64,000 bases of DNA from Pyricularia pennisetigena (lineage: Eukaryota > Ascomycota > Sordariomycetes > Magnaporthales > Pyriculariaceae): contig NC_043741.1 in NCBI RefSeq assembly GCF_004337985.1, forward strand, positions 260,747 through 324,746. The letters are read 5' to 3'. Made by a program: the position numbers and the translations under genes. A model generated the notes under the pieces. That model was not told the DNA's origin. It saw only the letters and a list, made by a program, of their open reading frames with translations, and made no database searches. Below are positions 11,550-24,600 of the stretch, piece by piece. Numbering within the stretch: position 1 is the first letter of the stretch; each line of letters begins with the position of its first letter.

Positions 11550-11890
11550 CGCATTTTAATAATAACGATTATAATCCGTTAAAATTTATATATAAAAAAT
11601 CGCAAAAGCGAAAGGAACTTTTACATATAAATTTTAATCCAAATGTCGCAAAATTATTTATTTTACAATCCGTATAAAGTAAATTTTATTTAATATATTA
11701 TACGTCCACCTATAAACACCATCGATACCCATTTCGCATTTTATTAATAGCGATTATAATCTGTTAAAGTTTATATAAGGAGAATCGTAAAAACGAAAGG
11801 AATTTTTACATATAAATTTTAATATAAATAACGCAAAACCACTAATTTTACAATCCGTATAAGGTATATATTATATAATACGCTATATAT
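11550..11890 (+). repeat. tandem duplication of about 185 bp
   Basis: The tract beginning CGCATTTTAATAATAACGAT at 11550 recurs at 11735 with point differences and small indels. The same pair of units is found in copy C at about 62010-62330, so the duplication is an old part of the transposon. No coding role is evident. Confidence 0.75.
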
Positions 11891-11989
11891 CCACCCATTA
11901 AAAAAACCATTATTTCCGCAAATTTTTATATATTCGTATTAAACTATATATATATAATATTCGGAAACACGCCCATATATACCTCGTTT

Positions 11990-14420
11990 TCCCATTAAAT
12001 CGACGTAATTTTTCGCGGTCCCAATTCCGTATACGCGGCGGTAAATACCTCCTCCGACGTACATATTTTCCCGGAATTATACGCCAAAACCAAAGCTATT
12101 GGTAATTTAAGCCTATAATATAAATTCGTTTCCTTAATTGTTATATAGTTTTTAAACCTCCAGAAACCCTCCAATATTCCTGCACGAATCCCATATTATA
12201 ACCAAATATAATATATATACCGGGTTTTATATAATATAAAAAATATTATTTTGCTAGTAAAAACCGGGTATAGGAAAAATATAATATTGAAAATTACTTC
12301 GGTTATTCGCAATAATACCATTATTATCCAAATAATCCCATTAAACAAATTAAAGCAAAAACAATTACGCAATATATAACGTTATCCCGCCGCGAACCCC
12401 AAATTAATCGACCAATCCACTTTAAACGTAAATATAAATATGCGGTTTTTATTACTAAAATTAATTTTATTTAATATAACTTTTTTTGGAACCCGCAAAC
12501 CGTTTATAAATATACGCACATTTTTTTAAACCCGGAATAAACCACCAATTACCGATTCCTTAAATTTTTTCGAAACCCTATATTCCATTAATAAATCGTT
12601 TTATTTACTATTAATCAATTTTATGTAATTTTATAGTGGAAGGATTTTAGGGAATCGTTTTCCATATTGCGTTTAATCCGGGCAATTATACCAATAACCG
12701 TATTTATATTCGGGTGCACCGCAATTTTTACAATAAAAATTAAAATTTACGTTTTCGACCAATTATATTATAAAAGGATAATACGTTTCGTTAAAACGCC
12801 TTTCGACCGACCCGAAATTACAATTATAATATAGTGTTTGGAACGCAAAACCCTTATTAACGATTACCGGTATTTCCTATTCCTAATAGGGAATATTATA
12901 CTATTATCCGCCACCCGTATTTTTAAAATTATTATATGTATAAAAGTTAAAAACCGTATTATTTAAATACGCCAATTCCTAATAAAAAACCTCGTATTTA
13001 GGAAATTTACTAAGCAAAACGCAACCAATATAATTATCCGGTATAATATATTTACATTTAAAATCGATAAAATTAAAATTTACGCAAAATTTTCCAAACC
13101 GGATTTTAAAATTCGCATTATATTTTCCATTTTATTTTTGGGTATAGGTATGGATATACCTGATGTGGAACGTATAATTTAATACGGCGCGTTAATATTA
13201 AACGACCCCGTAAACCTATGGTAAAGGTTCGGACGAACCGCACGCGGGCCTAACCGTAAAAAAACCGCATATTTTTTTACGCCCTACTGGTATTTCGATA
13301 CGCAGGGGTCCATCGCTAAATATAAATTAACCAGGCCAAAATTATTAACCAAATTAACCAAATAACCGGTAATATTACGAAGAAACGTTAAAGGTTTATA
13401 AATTACCCATTTAAATTTTTTAACGTATTTATAAACGCGGTTATTCCCTATTAGTTTTCCACGTATCGTTAAATTTAATTTAAACGATAATAACCGGGCA
13501 AAAGCGTCGGAATTACTATAAACCGGCCTTTTGGGTATATTTAAACCACGCGTTCCGCCCTATTGGACGTAATAGGAAATGATAAATAGGAGAAAATTAA
13601 AAAAAAGGCGCCAAATATGTAAACCTTCGCCAACGTTAAATATTTTCGACGAATTATATTGAATTTTATACAGGAAACGAATCCATTTTTTACAATAAAC
13701 CAATTTAAAAACTGTTGCAACGCCTACGTGCACCGAATTGGAGTTTTACCCGCATTACCCCTTAAAAAGCAACCACTTAAAATACCCAGGAAAAATTCCA
13801 AAAAAAGTTATATATTTAAACAATTGGATAAATGGGGTACCTATTTTGCAATAATTATCTTTATCCCAAACCCGCGGCGGTTATACGACCTATTATCCCA
13901 ATTAATATTACCCAAACCAATAGCTTTTGATATCGTTAAAAAGCTCGTCCATTCCTATAACCGGGACTGGACGAAAAACGATTTGCTGGAAATTGTTCCA
14001 AATTTACAATTAATTAAATAATTTAAATAATATAACGATTATTTCGTTGTTTATTTCCCAATAATATACGAAAATGGGATACGAAATCACGCCTTTTATT
14101 TGCATAAATAACAAAAAAAAGGCGGCGGAATTAAAATACGGTAACATTTTAGGAAACGATGGATATAATTAACAATTATTCGGGAAAATAAATTAATAAA
14201 CGCCGACGAACGAATTAAACGGTATTATAACCACAGGTTAAAAATATTGGTTAACGTTAACGGTTGCAAAAATATCCAATATAAAAACGTTTATAAATTT
14301 ATAACCCAAAAACTAAAGGGCGATTAAAATCAAATCCTAATTAAATTAAATAACGTGCCCTGGATTACAAAAAGGTCGAACGATAAAAAAAGCGACGCCG
14401 GATTGGACTAATTAGGGGGG
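11990..14420 (+). pseudogene. RecQ-family DNA helicase (broken), transposon copy A
   Basis: This would be an ATP-dependent DNA-unwinding enzyme. Reading across stops, the plus strand gives ILLVKTGYRKNII at about 12250-12290, the RecQ-type Walker A region (ancestral TGxGKS, with Gly and Ser lost), followed by IIIQIIPLNKLKQKQLRNI (motif Ia). The C-terminal helicase half has GIGMDIPDVERII at 13141-13180 (motif V) and LW-stop-RFGRTARG at 13216-13248 (motif VI). The stops fall where CAA Gln codons are expected, the classic RIP outcome. A longer C-terminal region follows, with an open piece at 13659-14021 containing NCCNAYVHRIGVLP, possibly a zinc-binding segment. The gene is oriented inward from the left end of the transposon. 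It cannot make a protein in this copy. The family assignment is firm; the exact start and end are not visible. Confidence 0.82.
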
Positions 14421-16649
14421 AAGGATTAAACAGCGCAGAATATATAATTGTTAAATACCAAAATCCCCAATTAACGGCCTAAATAAAACGACCAAATGCT
14501 AAATAATAACAATTATTACGTAAATTAAAAGTTTGGATTATATATAGGTTGGTACGGCGTAACGGCGCCCCGATTAAGAATAAAAGGGTTTAATATTGCG
14601 AATTGTAACAATTATTACGGTTAAACTCCGGAAATTTTGGCGTTTCCATTTTAACTTTATTTTATTAGCAAAAAACCCCATACGTAAACCCAATTATAAA
14701 TACCTCCTTTTTTATTTTTATTGGTTTTTTTTTTACAATAAAAACCTTTTTCCCGGCCGCTAAATTCTTTTTATAACGATTAATAAAAAATTGTAACGAT
14801 TAAACCAACGTTTAATTTTTAAGTAACAAACGTAATAACTGTTACAATCGCAAAATTACCTTAATAAATATTGCAAACACATTCGTTAAAAAACCTAATT
14901 AAAATATTTTTAATTGGATAAAACTGTTTATACTTTACCCACCCAAACAGGCATTAACCCAATCGTAACGAAAATAAATTATAATTAACGCCCTTGCATC
15001 GCAAAAATACCCCCCACCCGGTTAGGTCCGGGGCAAATTAATTAACCTTATTATAATAATAATTACAATAATTGCTTTAATTCGCCAAAAACCGTAATAA
15101 TTATTACAATTACGTTCCTTTATCACCATAACTTTTAAAAAACGCCAAAAAGGTAAAACCTCCGCCCAAACCACCACCAAATTTACGTTGGAATATATAC
15201 CCAATAATATGAAATTATTTACCAACTGAATAACCATACCATAAAAAGGAGCGCGGATAAAAAAAATAAACCAATATTTTAAAAATTTGGAAAATTACGA
15301 CGCGGGCATTGCAATTATTTTGGAATTAAATTTTACTCGGTTGGACCGTTTTATATTACAAAATTATTCGGATGCAACCGGAATTCCCCTAAAGTTCCCC
15401 CTATTCCTAATAATAATAATAATAATTAAAATAATACCGATATAAATTCCGGCGATAATAAATTCATCCCCGCCCCCGTCGATGAAAATAAAAATAATAC
15501 CGATATAGACGCCGGCGATAACGAATTTACCCCTGTCCCCGTCGATTATAATAATAACGATATTTATATAGGCGAAAACGATAATTAACCTGCCCCCGCG
15601 TCCACTAATAAAAGCGATAATAATATTAATATAAACGATAATTACAACGAATTTGCCCCGGATTTAAATGACCGCCAATTGCAAACTCCCCTAATATTTT
15701 TTAAACCATTTACCAACGCATTATCCCCGTTACCAAAAAACCCTAGAAATCGGCCCCCTATATTATAACCGGGAATTATTATCAACCCGGTACCCGCGCT
15801 ATTAAATAGGCCGCCCGTACCCCGTATATATAAAACCACCACCGTTCGGCCAATTAAAACCAATTTTATTTCGGTATCGCGGACGTAACCTAAACCTAAT
15901 TCGACGCCAAATAATGGATTAATAAACTTCGTATAATTTAAATATTATTTCCCATCGTATAAAAACACGGATTTCCTGGATCGTTTACCCGTTCCGTTAT
16001 AAAAGGATTTTTAATTGGGTAAAAACCAATCCATATCGGCGATAATTATTATAATTTAACGCAGGGTAGGGAATACGAATATTGTTAAAATAATTCGCAT
16101 TATATCTTATTTAGGTTATATTAACTATTTTAAAATTGATAATAATACCAACCCGCCCGCCTAGTTCGGTCGCGGAAATAACATTTTCCGCAATACGAAC
16201 GAAACCCCAATCGCCCAAACCCCTAAACGCCTTTAATCCGCTGCTGGCGTCACCGTAGCAAAAACACGCGTTAATAACCAGATTTTAACATACCATTTAA
16301 TAATAATTCGTCGAGTATAAACAAAATAATAGTTGTATTTGGTTACGAAACGATAAATGTTTTGGTATAATACATTAATATAATAGGTTAATATTTTTTT
16401 TTATTGGATTGCGATAATTATTATAATCCCCGCATTAATATACCCTATTATTTATTATATTGTATTAACTATGACAATTTTTTGCGGTAATACCAATCAA
16501 TTATTGCTATAATATAACAGTTATTATAATTTAATTTTACTTTTTTATATACTTTGGGATAACGGGTATCATTTTAATTATTAGTTAACTTATTTTCAAT
16601 CGCCGACGTATTCGGGTTTTTAATTTATTTGGAAATAAATAATCCCGGT
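14421..16649 (+). other. degenerate coding-like region with in-frame 63-bp repeats
   Basis: Between the two helicase genes the plus strand shows weakly open, Asn/Asp/Pro-rich frames. The clearest part is 15437-15660, where about three and a half units of 63 bp (21 codons) encode variants of GDNEFTPVPVD. Downstream segments include NRPPVPRIYKTTTVRPIK. The same repeats are present in copy C (58184-58480, minus strand). The region might be the C-terminus of the RecQ gene, the N-terminus of the SNF2 gene or a separate gene. Palindromic TTGTAATAATTATTACAA-like tracts are scattered in it. No function is assigned. Confidence 0.45.
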
Positions 16650-19600
16650 AAACAAATTAAAAATAATAAAATACCCGTTTGGTAAAAGATTTTGGTTTCC
16701 GTACCGGATATATTTAACGATAAAAATACCAAACCCATTTTCGATAATTTGGCAAATCGGCGTCGCCTACCCCCTATCCCCCCTTTTATCCGCCAAAATA
16801 ATATTAACCTCCCCGGGTTAAAAATATTCGCAAACAAATTTAAACCGGTTATAATTCCCACAATCCTCGCCATAATGTTAATTTACCTGCGGATAATAAC
16901 CACCGGACCTAATTTTAAAAACGGCGATTTAAGGTTTAAAACCGTTAATTTTGTACCATATATACATAACGGTTATTATATCGACGATTAATTTAGGGTT
17001 TGCTACCATTTCCTTTATTTTATTTTTCGCCGGTAGGGAAAAATCGTTACTAAAAATAAAAAAGTTTTAACGATTTTAATGGAAATTACCGCAATTCTTT
17101 TAAATTTGATATTGAATAATCCTTTACCCTATTTATTATCGCCAATTATGCAACCATCGCCGATAACGTTATCGTTGTAAATAATTTATATTTAATGCAA
17201 TTTTAGTATCGTTTGGTTGCCCGTTCGCGAACCGACTAAATTATCGACGTCGTTAATTAATTTAATTTTAACCGCGCCTGCTATAATAGGACGATAATAA
17301 TATTCGCTGTCGATACCTGGTCCCGTTTTAAAGCTATTAAGGTTAAACGGTTAAAAAAGAAAAAAAAAACGTACAAATTAGATTTAAATGCACCTATTGG
17401 ATTTATTAATATTTTAAAATATTTTTAACAATTTGTACGACGAGGGGCGGTTCCATCGTCCTATTTTTACCAAACCTAAAACAAAAATTACCGAATTTTA
17501 TCCCAAATTTTTTAGCGACGACCAACAAAACAATTTCCTTAATTTTATACAAACCCAATCCACTATCGCCGATCGATTTGCTAATATAAACCGCGTAAAA
17601 AAGGAAATTTTCGAGGACGCCCGCGAAAAAATCCTAACGGCTTCTTTGGCATATTATACGCAATTCTCCATTTTAACCAAAAATTATCCCTGGACTGGTT
17701 ATTTTTTTAATTCGGACGCGATTTAGGCTGTTATAAAAAAGTTGCGCCTTTTTTAAAACATTTTACCTATCGACGGTTTAAATACCGATAATAAAATCGG
17801 TTTCAAATATCAAAAAATTAAGGGCAAATATTTTTAATTTAATTGGGATATACCTAATACTTTTTTTGGTCGCCATTGGTTACCCTATTAACTGGTTAGT
17901 AAATTATATATATATTATCCCTAATAATTGTAATCATCGTTACAATTTTATCTTTATTTTTGTAATTATTATCACAATCCTGCCCCTAGTTCTGTAATTA
18001 TTATTACAATCCCACCCCTATTTTTGTAATTATTATTACAATTTTTGTTTTTATTAAACTAATTTTTTTTCGGTTTAAATACCCACACCCTATTAAAATT
18101 GGAGCAAATAGCTTTTAAAAATTAATTATCAACCAACGAAATAGGTATAGGAAAAACGATTATCTATTTTACGGCGATTTATATATGGTATATCCGTTGC
18201 TAATACGACCGATTTATTAAAAATACCGACGAATGTTTTCCCACTTTAATTTTCGTCCCGGTTAACTTTATTTCGCAAACATTTAAAAAAACAGTAACCA
18301 ATTTCCCAATTTTCGACGTTAAATGCTATTATGGGTTAACCGAGGTATACGTTACCGATACCCCGCGAACGGCTGCTATTTTTACCCAGGCGCAATTTTA
18401 CAATATTTTAACCAAATTCGCCGCCCGCAAATCGAATCCCAAATTTGCGGGTACAATTATTATTATATTTTATTCGATATTTTTAATCCGAAAAACTAAA
18501 CAGTTGGACGAAATCCATAACGCGGAAAGAATATTTAACCCATAATATATAATCAAAATTATTAATTCCAATTTTTAGCAGCGCCCCCCCGACGTCGATA
18601 ATTCCGACGATAATTCCAATTTTGAAAATAATATTTAATAAATGTTTTTTTGTAATAATTATTATAATTTCGTTATATTAATATATTTGTTTAAATGAAA
18701 TAATCTTATTTGGAACTGTTAACGCAAAAACGGTCGGAAGGCCGATTTTTCCACGGGCGAAAATACCAAAAATATCCGGCGTTTGGTTATATATTTACTA
18801 TCCGGTACTTTTTTTTAATATATAATTGGAAATAAAATTTAATATTTCCGTTACCGCGAATAGATAATATACCGCGTATTTCGCTTTATCCTTTATATTA
18901 ATCGGGGTATAATTATTATTACGCCGATTATTAACAAAATTAGGGATATTATTGGCTTTAATACCCTGGTTTGGGATAAAATTGCGATTTTTTTCGCCCG
19001 ACCTAAAGGCCAATCTTAGGAAAACATATTTACGGTCGATTATATTTGGGAAAATAATGGTTATTTCGTCGTTTTTAATATCGATAAAAACATTAAAATT
19101 TCCCTACAAAAATTCGAATTAATGGGTTAAAAAAAATGGTTATTTTACCCTCGAATTTTAAATTTTATAATTCCTACTATTATACCAGACGAAAAATCGT
19201 AAATAATTTTTAAATATAAGGGCGTATTTACGGTACGTAGGGGTATAAATACCGGGTTTATTTTACCTAATAATATAATTATTTATCCCCGTAAGCGTAT
19301 TCCGTTTTATAATATTATTATTAAAAAATTCCAATTTAACCACCGTTTCGAAAACGTTATAACGAATACCGAAGCAATTTTTAAAAACATTATTACCGCA
19401 TTCGTGGGCGAAAATACCGACGATACTGGTCCCGCTCCATTAGGGATTCCCATTAATGCGGATATTATAGCTGGTAACCGCCAAACCTCGGTTTTTTTAA
19501 ATATAGGTTTTATCCGCCTATTGCAATTTTTAGCAATTAATTACTTTTTTTAATTAATTATTTACGCCGAGGACGATACCCGGGATGTTAATTCGGCGGA

Positions 19601-21301
19601 GCTGGGTAAAATGTTGGCGTTAAAAGGAGTGGATTTTAAGGCCAAACACCGTTACGTCCGACAAAGTTTTAAAAAAAACTTATAAAAAGGAAAAACCCGT
19701 TTTGGATCGGTAATTATGGACGTTTTAATTTAATATAGCGGCGACGATCCCTTTAATTGGGTTTATTCAAAAATTTGCACTAATTTTAAAGCGTTACCTC
19801 CGTCGGGCAGGGTTAAACTAATCCACTTTATATTAAACGAATCGCCATTTATTGCCCGTATAATCGAAATTTGCATAGAAAAAAAAGGGTTAACGCGTCC
19901 TGGTTATAACCCCCAATCCCTAAATTTAAACGTAAATTGGTTATATAATAATAGTTATTATAATCCTTTTCCTTCCCCACAATTATTATAACAATTATTA
20001 CAATTTTTATATTTTTGGATTATAATGAATGTTATAATAACTGTTATTTTTCCATTTTTGTAACAATTGTTACAATTTTTAATATATTTACTAACTTTTT
20101 TAATTTTATTGCTTTTATTTTGGAAAAAACCAGTTTCGGTGTAATTGCTATCCGATTAGGCCTATTCCAAACCGAACGCGATAAAACCGTTTCCGATTTT
20201 ACAGATTCCAGCTCCAATTTTAACGTTTATATCCTAAATATTAATATTTCCAGCGTTAATTTTAATTTGCACCACAGTTATTGCGTTGGTATTATTATCC
20301 CTTTAATATGGAACGCTAATATATAATTACAAATTTGTGGTCGTTTAATTCGGTTGGGTTAAAATAAGCTTATTATTTGGCGCATTTTCGAAATGCGAGG
20401 TACCCTTTTCGATTGGGTAAAAAATCGTATATTCCAGAAGGTTAATACCTTTTTTTTTACTATTCCGGCCGTTGCTAATATATAGTAAATACTATTTAAA
20501 TATATTACGCGTTTACGCTTCCCCAAAATTTCCAATTTCCAATTGTTAAACAACTCCTGGCGTATAAAATAATGGCAATTATATTTTCCTGGCCTTTTAA
20601 CTTCTTCGTTTGGATAATAAAACCCCCCCCAATATTTTAATATTTTTTATTTTAATAGAACGCGCCGCATGGGCAAATTCTATTTTTGTTTAACTTTAAT
20701 ATTCGTGTTAAATATTTTCAAACAGTTTAACGAATAAGATTTGGTGGAAAAAACGTTAGTTTTCATTTTAACGTGGGGTCCAATTTATATTAATTATTAA
20801 TATTAAAAGCAGAATGGTGGCCATAATACGCTTATTAACTATATTAATCGTATATATTTGCCGTATTTCAATTTTACTATTATAAATTAGGGGTTTATAG
20901 TTAAAATAATAAAATAAATTAAAAACAACGATGGATTTTACGACGAAACCGCGACCGCGCGGGTTATCGGAGCTTTAATAAGGGATTTTAGCTCCTGTAT
21001 TATTAAACGCCGGGAAACCAATAAACGGTTTGAAAAAGGCACTTTTAATAAAAATAACGCCGACGTTTTGGCGGTTGTTATTCCGTTTTTTTCATTTAGC
21101 TATTTTGGTTTTAATTACGATAAATTTATATTCGATTCGTTCAAAAGACCCTGTACACCCATTTTAAAAAAGGATAAGGAGGAGGATAATTCGGTCCTTG
21201 GATCGTTTACCGCGACCCTAATTCGGAAAAGGAGGGGTGGCGTTAATAAACCCTTTTTTAAAAAAATATTTAACGCTGCCAAACGTTTTCGTCTTTTTTA
21301 A
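16650..21301 (+). pseudogene. SNF2-family helicase/ATPase (broken), transposon copy A
   Basis: This would be a DNA-translocating ATPase of the SNF2 superfamily. The N-terminal part (16692-17726) is a large segment of unknown fold, conserved in all three copies, including an ORF at 17433-17726 with FHRPIFTKPKTKITEFYPKF. The helicase starts with TNEIGIGKTIIYF at 18134-18172, matching the SNF2 motif I DExGLGKT, then LIFVPVNFISQTFK (motif Ia). LLSGTFF near 18800 fits motif III. RLIRLG followed by a stop at 20342-20362 fits motif VI (RxxRxGQ, the Gln codon CAA now TAA), then RIFEMRGT. A conserved tail at 20930-21301 has AVVIPFF and KRFRLF at its end and is in the same frame as motif VI. Many stops make this copy inactive. 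Confidence 0.72.
17925..18052 (+). repeat. array of GTAATTATTATTACAAT-type tracts
   Basis: Four to five units of TTTGTAATTATTATTACAAT separated by C-rich spacers (for example CCCACCCCTA) lie inside the SNF2 gene region, and the same array appears in copies B (about 37355-37410) and C (about 55855-55950). It may mark an intron or linker. Confidence 0.65.
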
Positions 21302-21769
21302 TCGGTTTAGGTTTTTTTGTTTTGCTTTTTTTGGGATTTGGTGCTAAAAAATTGGTGGTTTTATATATGTAATATTGTAACAATTATTACTATTAAAATC
21401 CGGTTCAATGGATTTATTATTCGTAATTAATAGGGTATTTTAATAACGGTTATTACCAAAATATTTTTTGCTGGATTTATAATTGGCGGTGGATGGAAAA
21501 TACGGTTTATTTGGGCAAAAAAAATGGATAAAAAACGGGTTATTTATGCGGAAGATTTTGGAGGAAATTATACCTCGTTTTTTATTTTAAACCAAATTTA
21601 CGATTGGTATTTATTTATTTATATTTACTAGTTTTGCGGACGTTTTTTTGCCTCCGTTGTTCGCGGGTAAGGTTATCGTTATTCGTCCGTTAATTCCTTT
21701 TTTTAATGTAACCATCCTCGTTTTTACCCGTTTTGGTTTGCGTAATTTGTTTTTTATTATTTTAAATTT
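21302..21769. other. region between the convergent SNF2-like and DUF6589-like genes, copy A
   Basis: No gene is recognised. It is AT-rich and includes a GTAACAATTATTAC tract near 21371. The corresponding parts of copies B and C are similar, and a shared terminator region for convergent genes would be expected here, but none can be read. Confidence 0.4.
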
Positions 21770-24600
21770 TATACGCTTTTTTCGTCGGATTTTTCGTATA
21801 CTCCGTCCAGCAAATCTCTTTTAATATTAATTATACCATTAATATTCAAACCGTTTATCCGGTTATATCCCTCCTTTGGATTTGCCCCTATTCTTTTAAT
21901 ATCCGCCTGAAATAATACGCTATTAGGGTGTACGATCTTTAAATTAAATACCTCCAATATATCGCCCATTAATTTTTTTAAACCCAAATATAATAAATTA
22001 GGACCGTCGAAATCGAAATTGGGTAATATTTCGGCCTTTTCGCTTCCTTAACTATTTTGGAATAACAAGTAGGTATAACGGATTATATTTTGGTTAGTTA
22101 ATATTATGTAATATTTGCTATTAATGCGTATACGGGCGATATTTTCCAATATTTTACGCACCGTAGTTGCGATTGGCCCCATCGCTATACAATTTAAAAA
22201 TGTTTTTCGCAAATCGTACGTGGAATTGCGGTTATTTCTAATATTTATGGCGAAACCATTATTAATATATTCAATTGCTAGGTTTACCGGTTTAAATCTA
22301 TTTCCGGCCGTAGTATATTTTACGAACGCTAATTTTAAAATCCCGGTGCGCAGCGGTTAATTTGTTATTTTTAATCGTAATAACCAGGTTAAATAAACCA
22401 TTTTAGGGTCGTAATTTTTTGCTTTGCAACCGTAAAAGAATAGGACCAATTGCGGCACTATAGTTTCCAATACGCCGTAATTTTTTTAGTGGAACGCGTT
22501 TATTATTATTTATAAAAAATTAATTATTTGCAAATAACGGCGTTACGTGCGGAAAACGATATTAATTTTGGGTTTTATATCCCATAATCCAATACCCATT
22601 AAACCGTTAATATAATTAGCGAATATATTATTATAAATACGGTTTACCACGGAAATATCTGTATTATATAATATATCGGTAAAAACCTTTTCCAAAGCGT
22701 TTTCAAAAATTTAATCCCTATTTTATAATCCGTTTTGGATTAAAATAGCAATTATAATATATAAAATGCGGGACCGGAATATATTTTGTAAAAGCCGTAA
22801 AACGTGGTAAAACTCCTTTTTATCTTTATAAAATTGATTATATTTCCCCAGCCCTGTTATATTTATGGATATAAAAAAGGCGTAATACTACCATAATTGG
22901 TTAATAAAATTGAATTCGATATAGAAAAACGTTAGTACGGGTAATATTTATTATTTTTTGTTAAAAAGTTGGGATGATTCGATATAAATTCCCTAAATAG
23001 TACGGATATATAACGCTGTTTTTTAATTCCTATAAACGAGGAACAGGACGGAAAAATAATCGAAATGGTCGGGTAACAGGTTTAAAAAACGTTTAAAAAG
23101 AAATTCGTAAATTTGGATAATTCCTGCGTATTCCCATTCGTTTTCGGTAATGGCGGGGGTTTGGATAGAATAAAAGGTTAATATAATTCGTACGAGGGTA
23201 GGGTATTGTGGGATTGCTCCAGGCGTATATGGGCGGTTGGGGAATAAAAAACCACAAATTTGGTGCATTATATAATATTTAACGCCTTCGTAATAAATGT
23301 CCGGATATTGTAAAAAGGCGGGCGTTTGCAACCATTTTTGGCGGAAAAGTACGGTGGCGTACCATTGGGATTGCGTATATCGTTTAAATCCTGGCGTTAA
23401 TATAAGGAAATACAATATTAAATTTTGCACTCGGTTACGTTTTTTATATCCAAAATCCTGTACCTTGTCCAGAAAATTGAAATTATTATATATAAAAAAT
23501 AATATTGGGTTATAAACGATCCTTTTTAAATTTGTTTATATATTAATATATATATATATATAAAAAATTATTATTGCTGTTGGCGGTAAAAGTTAAATAT
23601 AAATATAAATATTATTAATAACGCACTCGGGTAACGGTAATAAATTATTGGGTTTACCGTTTAATAGCTTGATAAAATAAACATATTCCAAACCCAGATA
23701 ATATATTTATAATACGTCGTGGAATTCCATTATTTATAAAATATAATACAAGTACGCGTAACAAATAATTGCTTTTTTGGGGGGAATATCCGTGGGTTAA
23801 AATCGCCAATATTAATATAACGCGTTAATCCTTTAACGTTGGGGGGTTTATAATTTTTAAAAAATACTTAGTTCCAAATGTACCACGTTCGAAATTTATA
23901 ACGATAAATAAAACGGGCGGTAGCCCAGGGAATGCAATAATAATAAAAATATAAATTTGTATAATATTGGCGTTTTAAACGGGATTTCCTGGGTGGATGT
24001 ATCGAATGCTTGTTTAAACTAATCCATATCGTTCACGTTTTTGGCGGAACAATTTTTTATGCCCAAAAATTGGAAATTTGTGGGCTCGAACCGGTTAAAA
24101 AAACGTAAATATTATATTAATTGTTGCAATTCCCTGCGCAAAAAATCGGCCTTAATAAACGCAGGAAATTTATTATTTAAACGGTATTTGACCCCATTAA
24201 CACGTAAACGTTTTCGGATTTGAAAATTTCGTAATATTTTTTAAAAAAAAAAAGTATTTGCCATAAGGTAGGTCGGGTAATTTCGTGAAAATCTACCGCT
24301 ATTACCCAAACGTGGATAAATTACGTAAAATTGGTGCGTCGGTAACGGTTACGCCAAAATTTGGTAATATCGCGAATAAATTTGGTTTCGAGGTTTATTT
24401 CCGCGTCGGATTCGGATTCCTTCGGTAATTGCTTTTAATCGACTAAAAAAGGTTTAAATTCCCATTTATTTTCGAATATAAAATTGGGCCATAATAATTG
24501 GGATAACGATAAAAACGAAAATAATTGCGATATTAATAAAAATAATAGGGTTAAATTGGATATAGGGTATTAAATTGCAAATTGCGCGGATAGGAATATT
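21770..24600 (-). pseudogene. DUF6589-like protein (broken), transposon copy A
   Basis: The minus strand carries the same decayed protein as copy C 49300-52140, where it reads best. Open parts here include 23023-23430 (135 codons) with LTPGFKRYTQSQWYATVLF. Family resemblance rests on the chain of motifs described for copy C. Transcription would converge on the SNF2-like gene. The gene occupies the right third of the element and would start close to the right end, the usual place for a self-regulated transposase gene, though that is inference. RIP has produced many stops. Confidence 0.55.
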
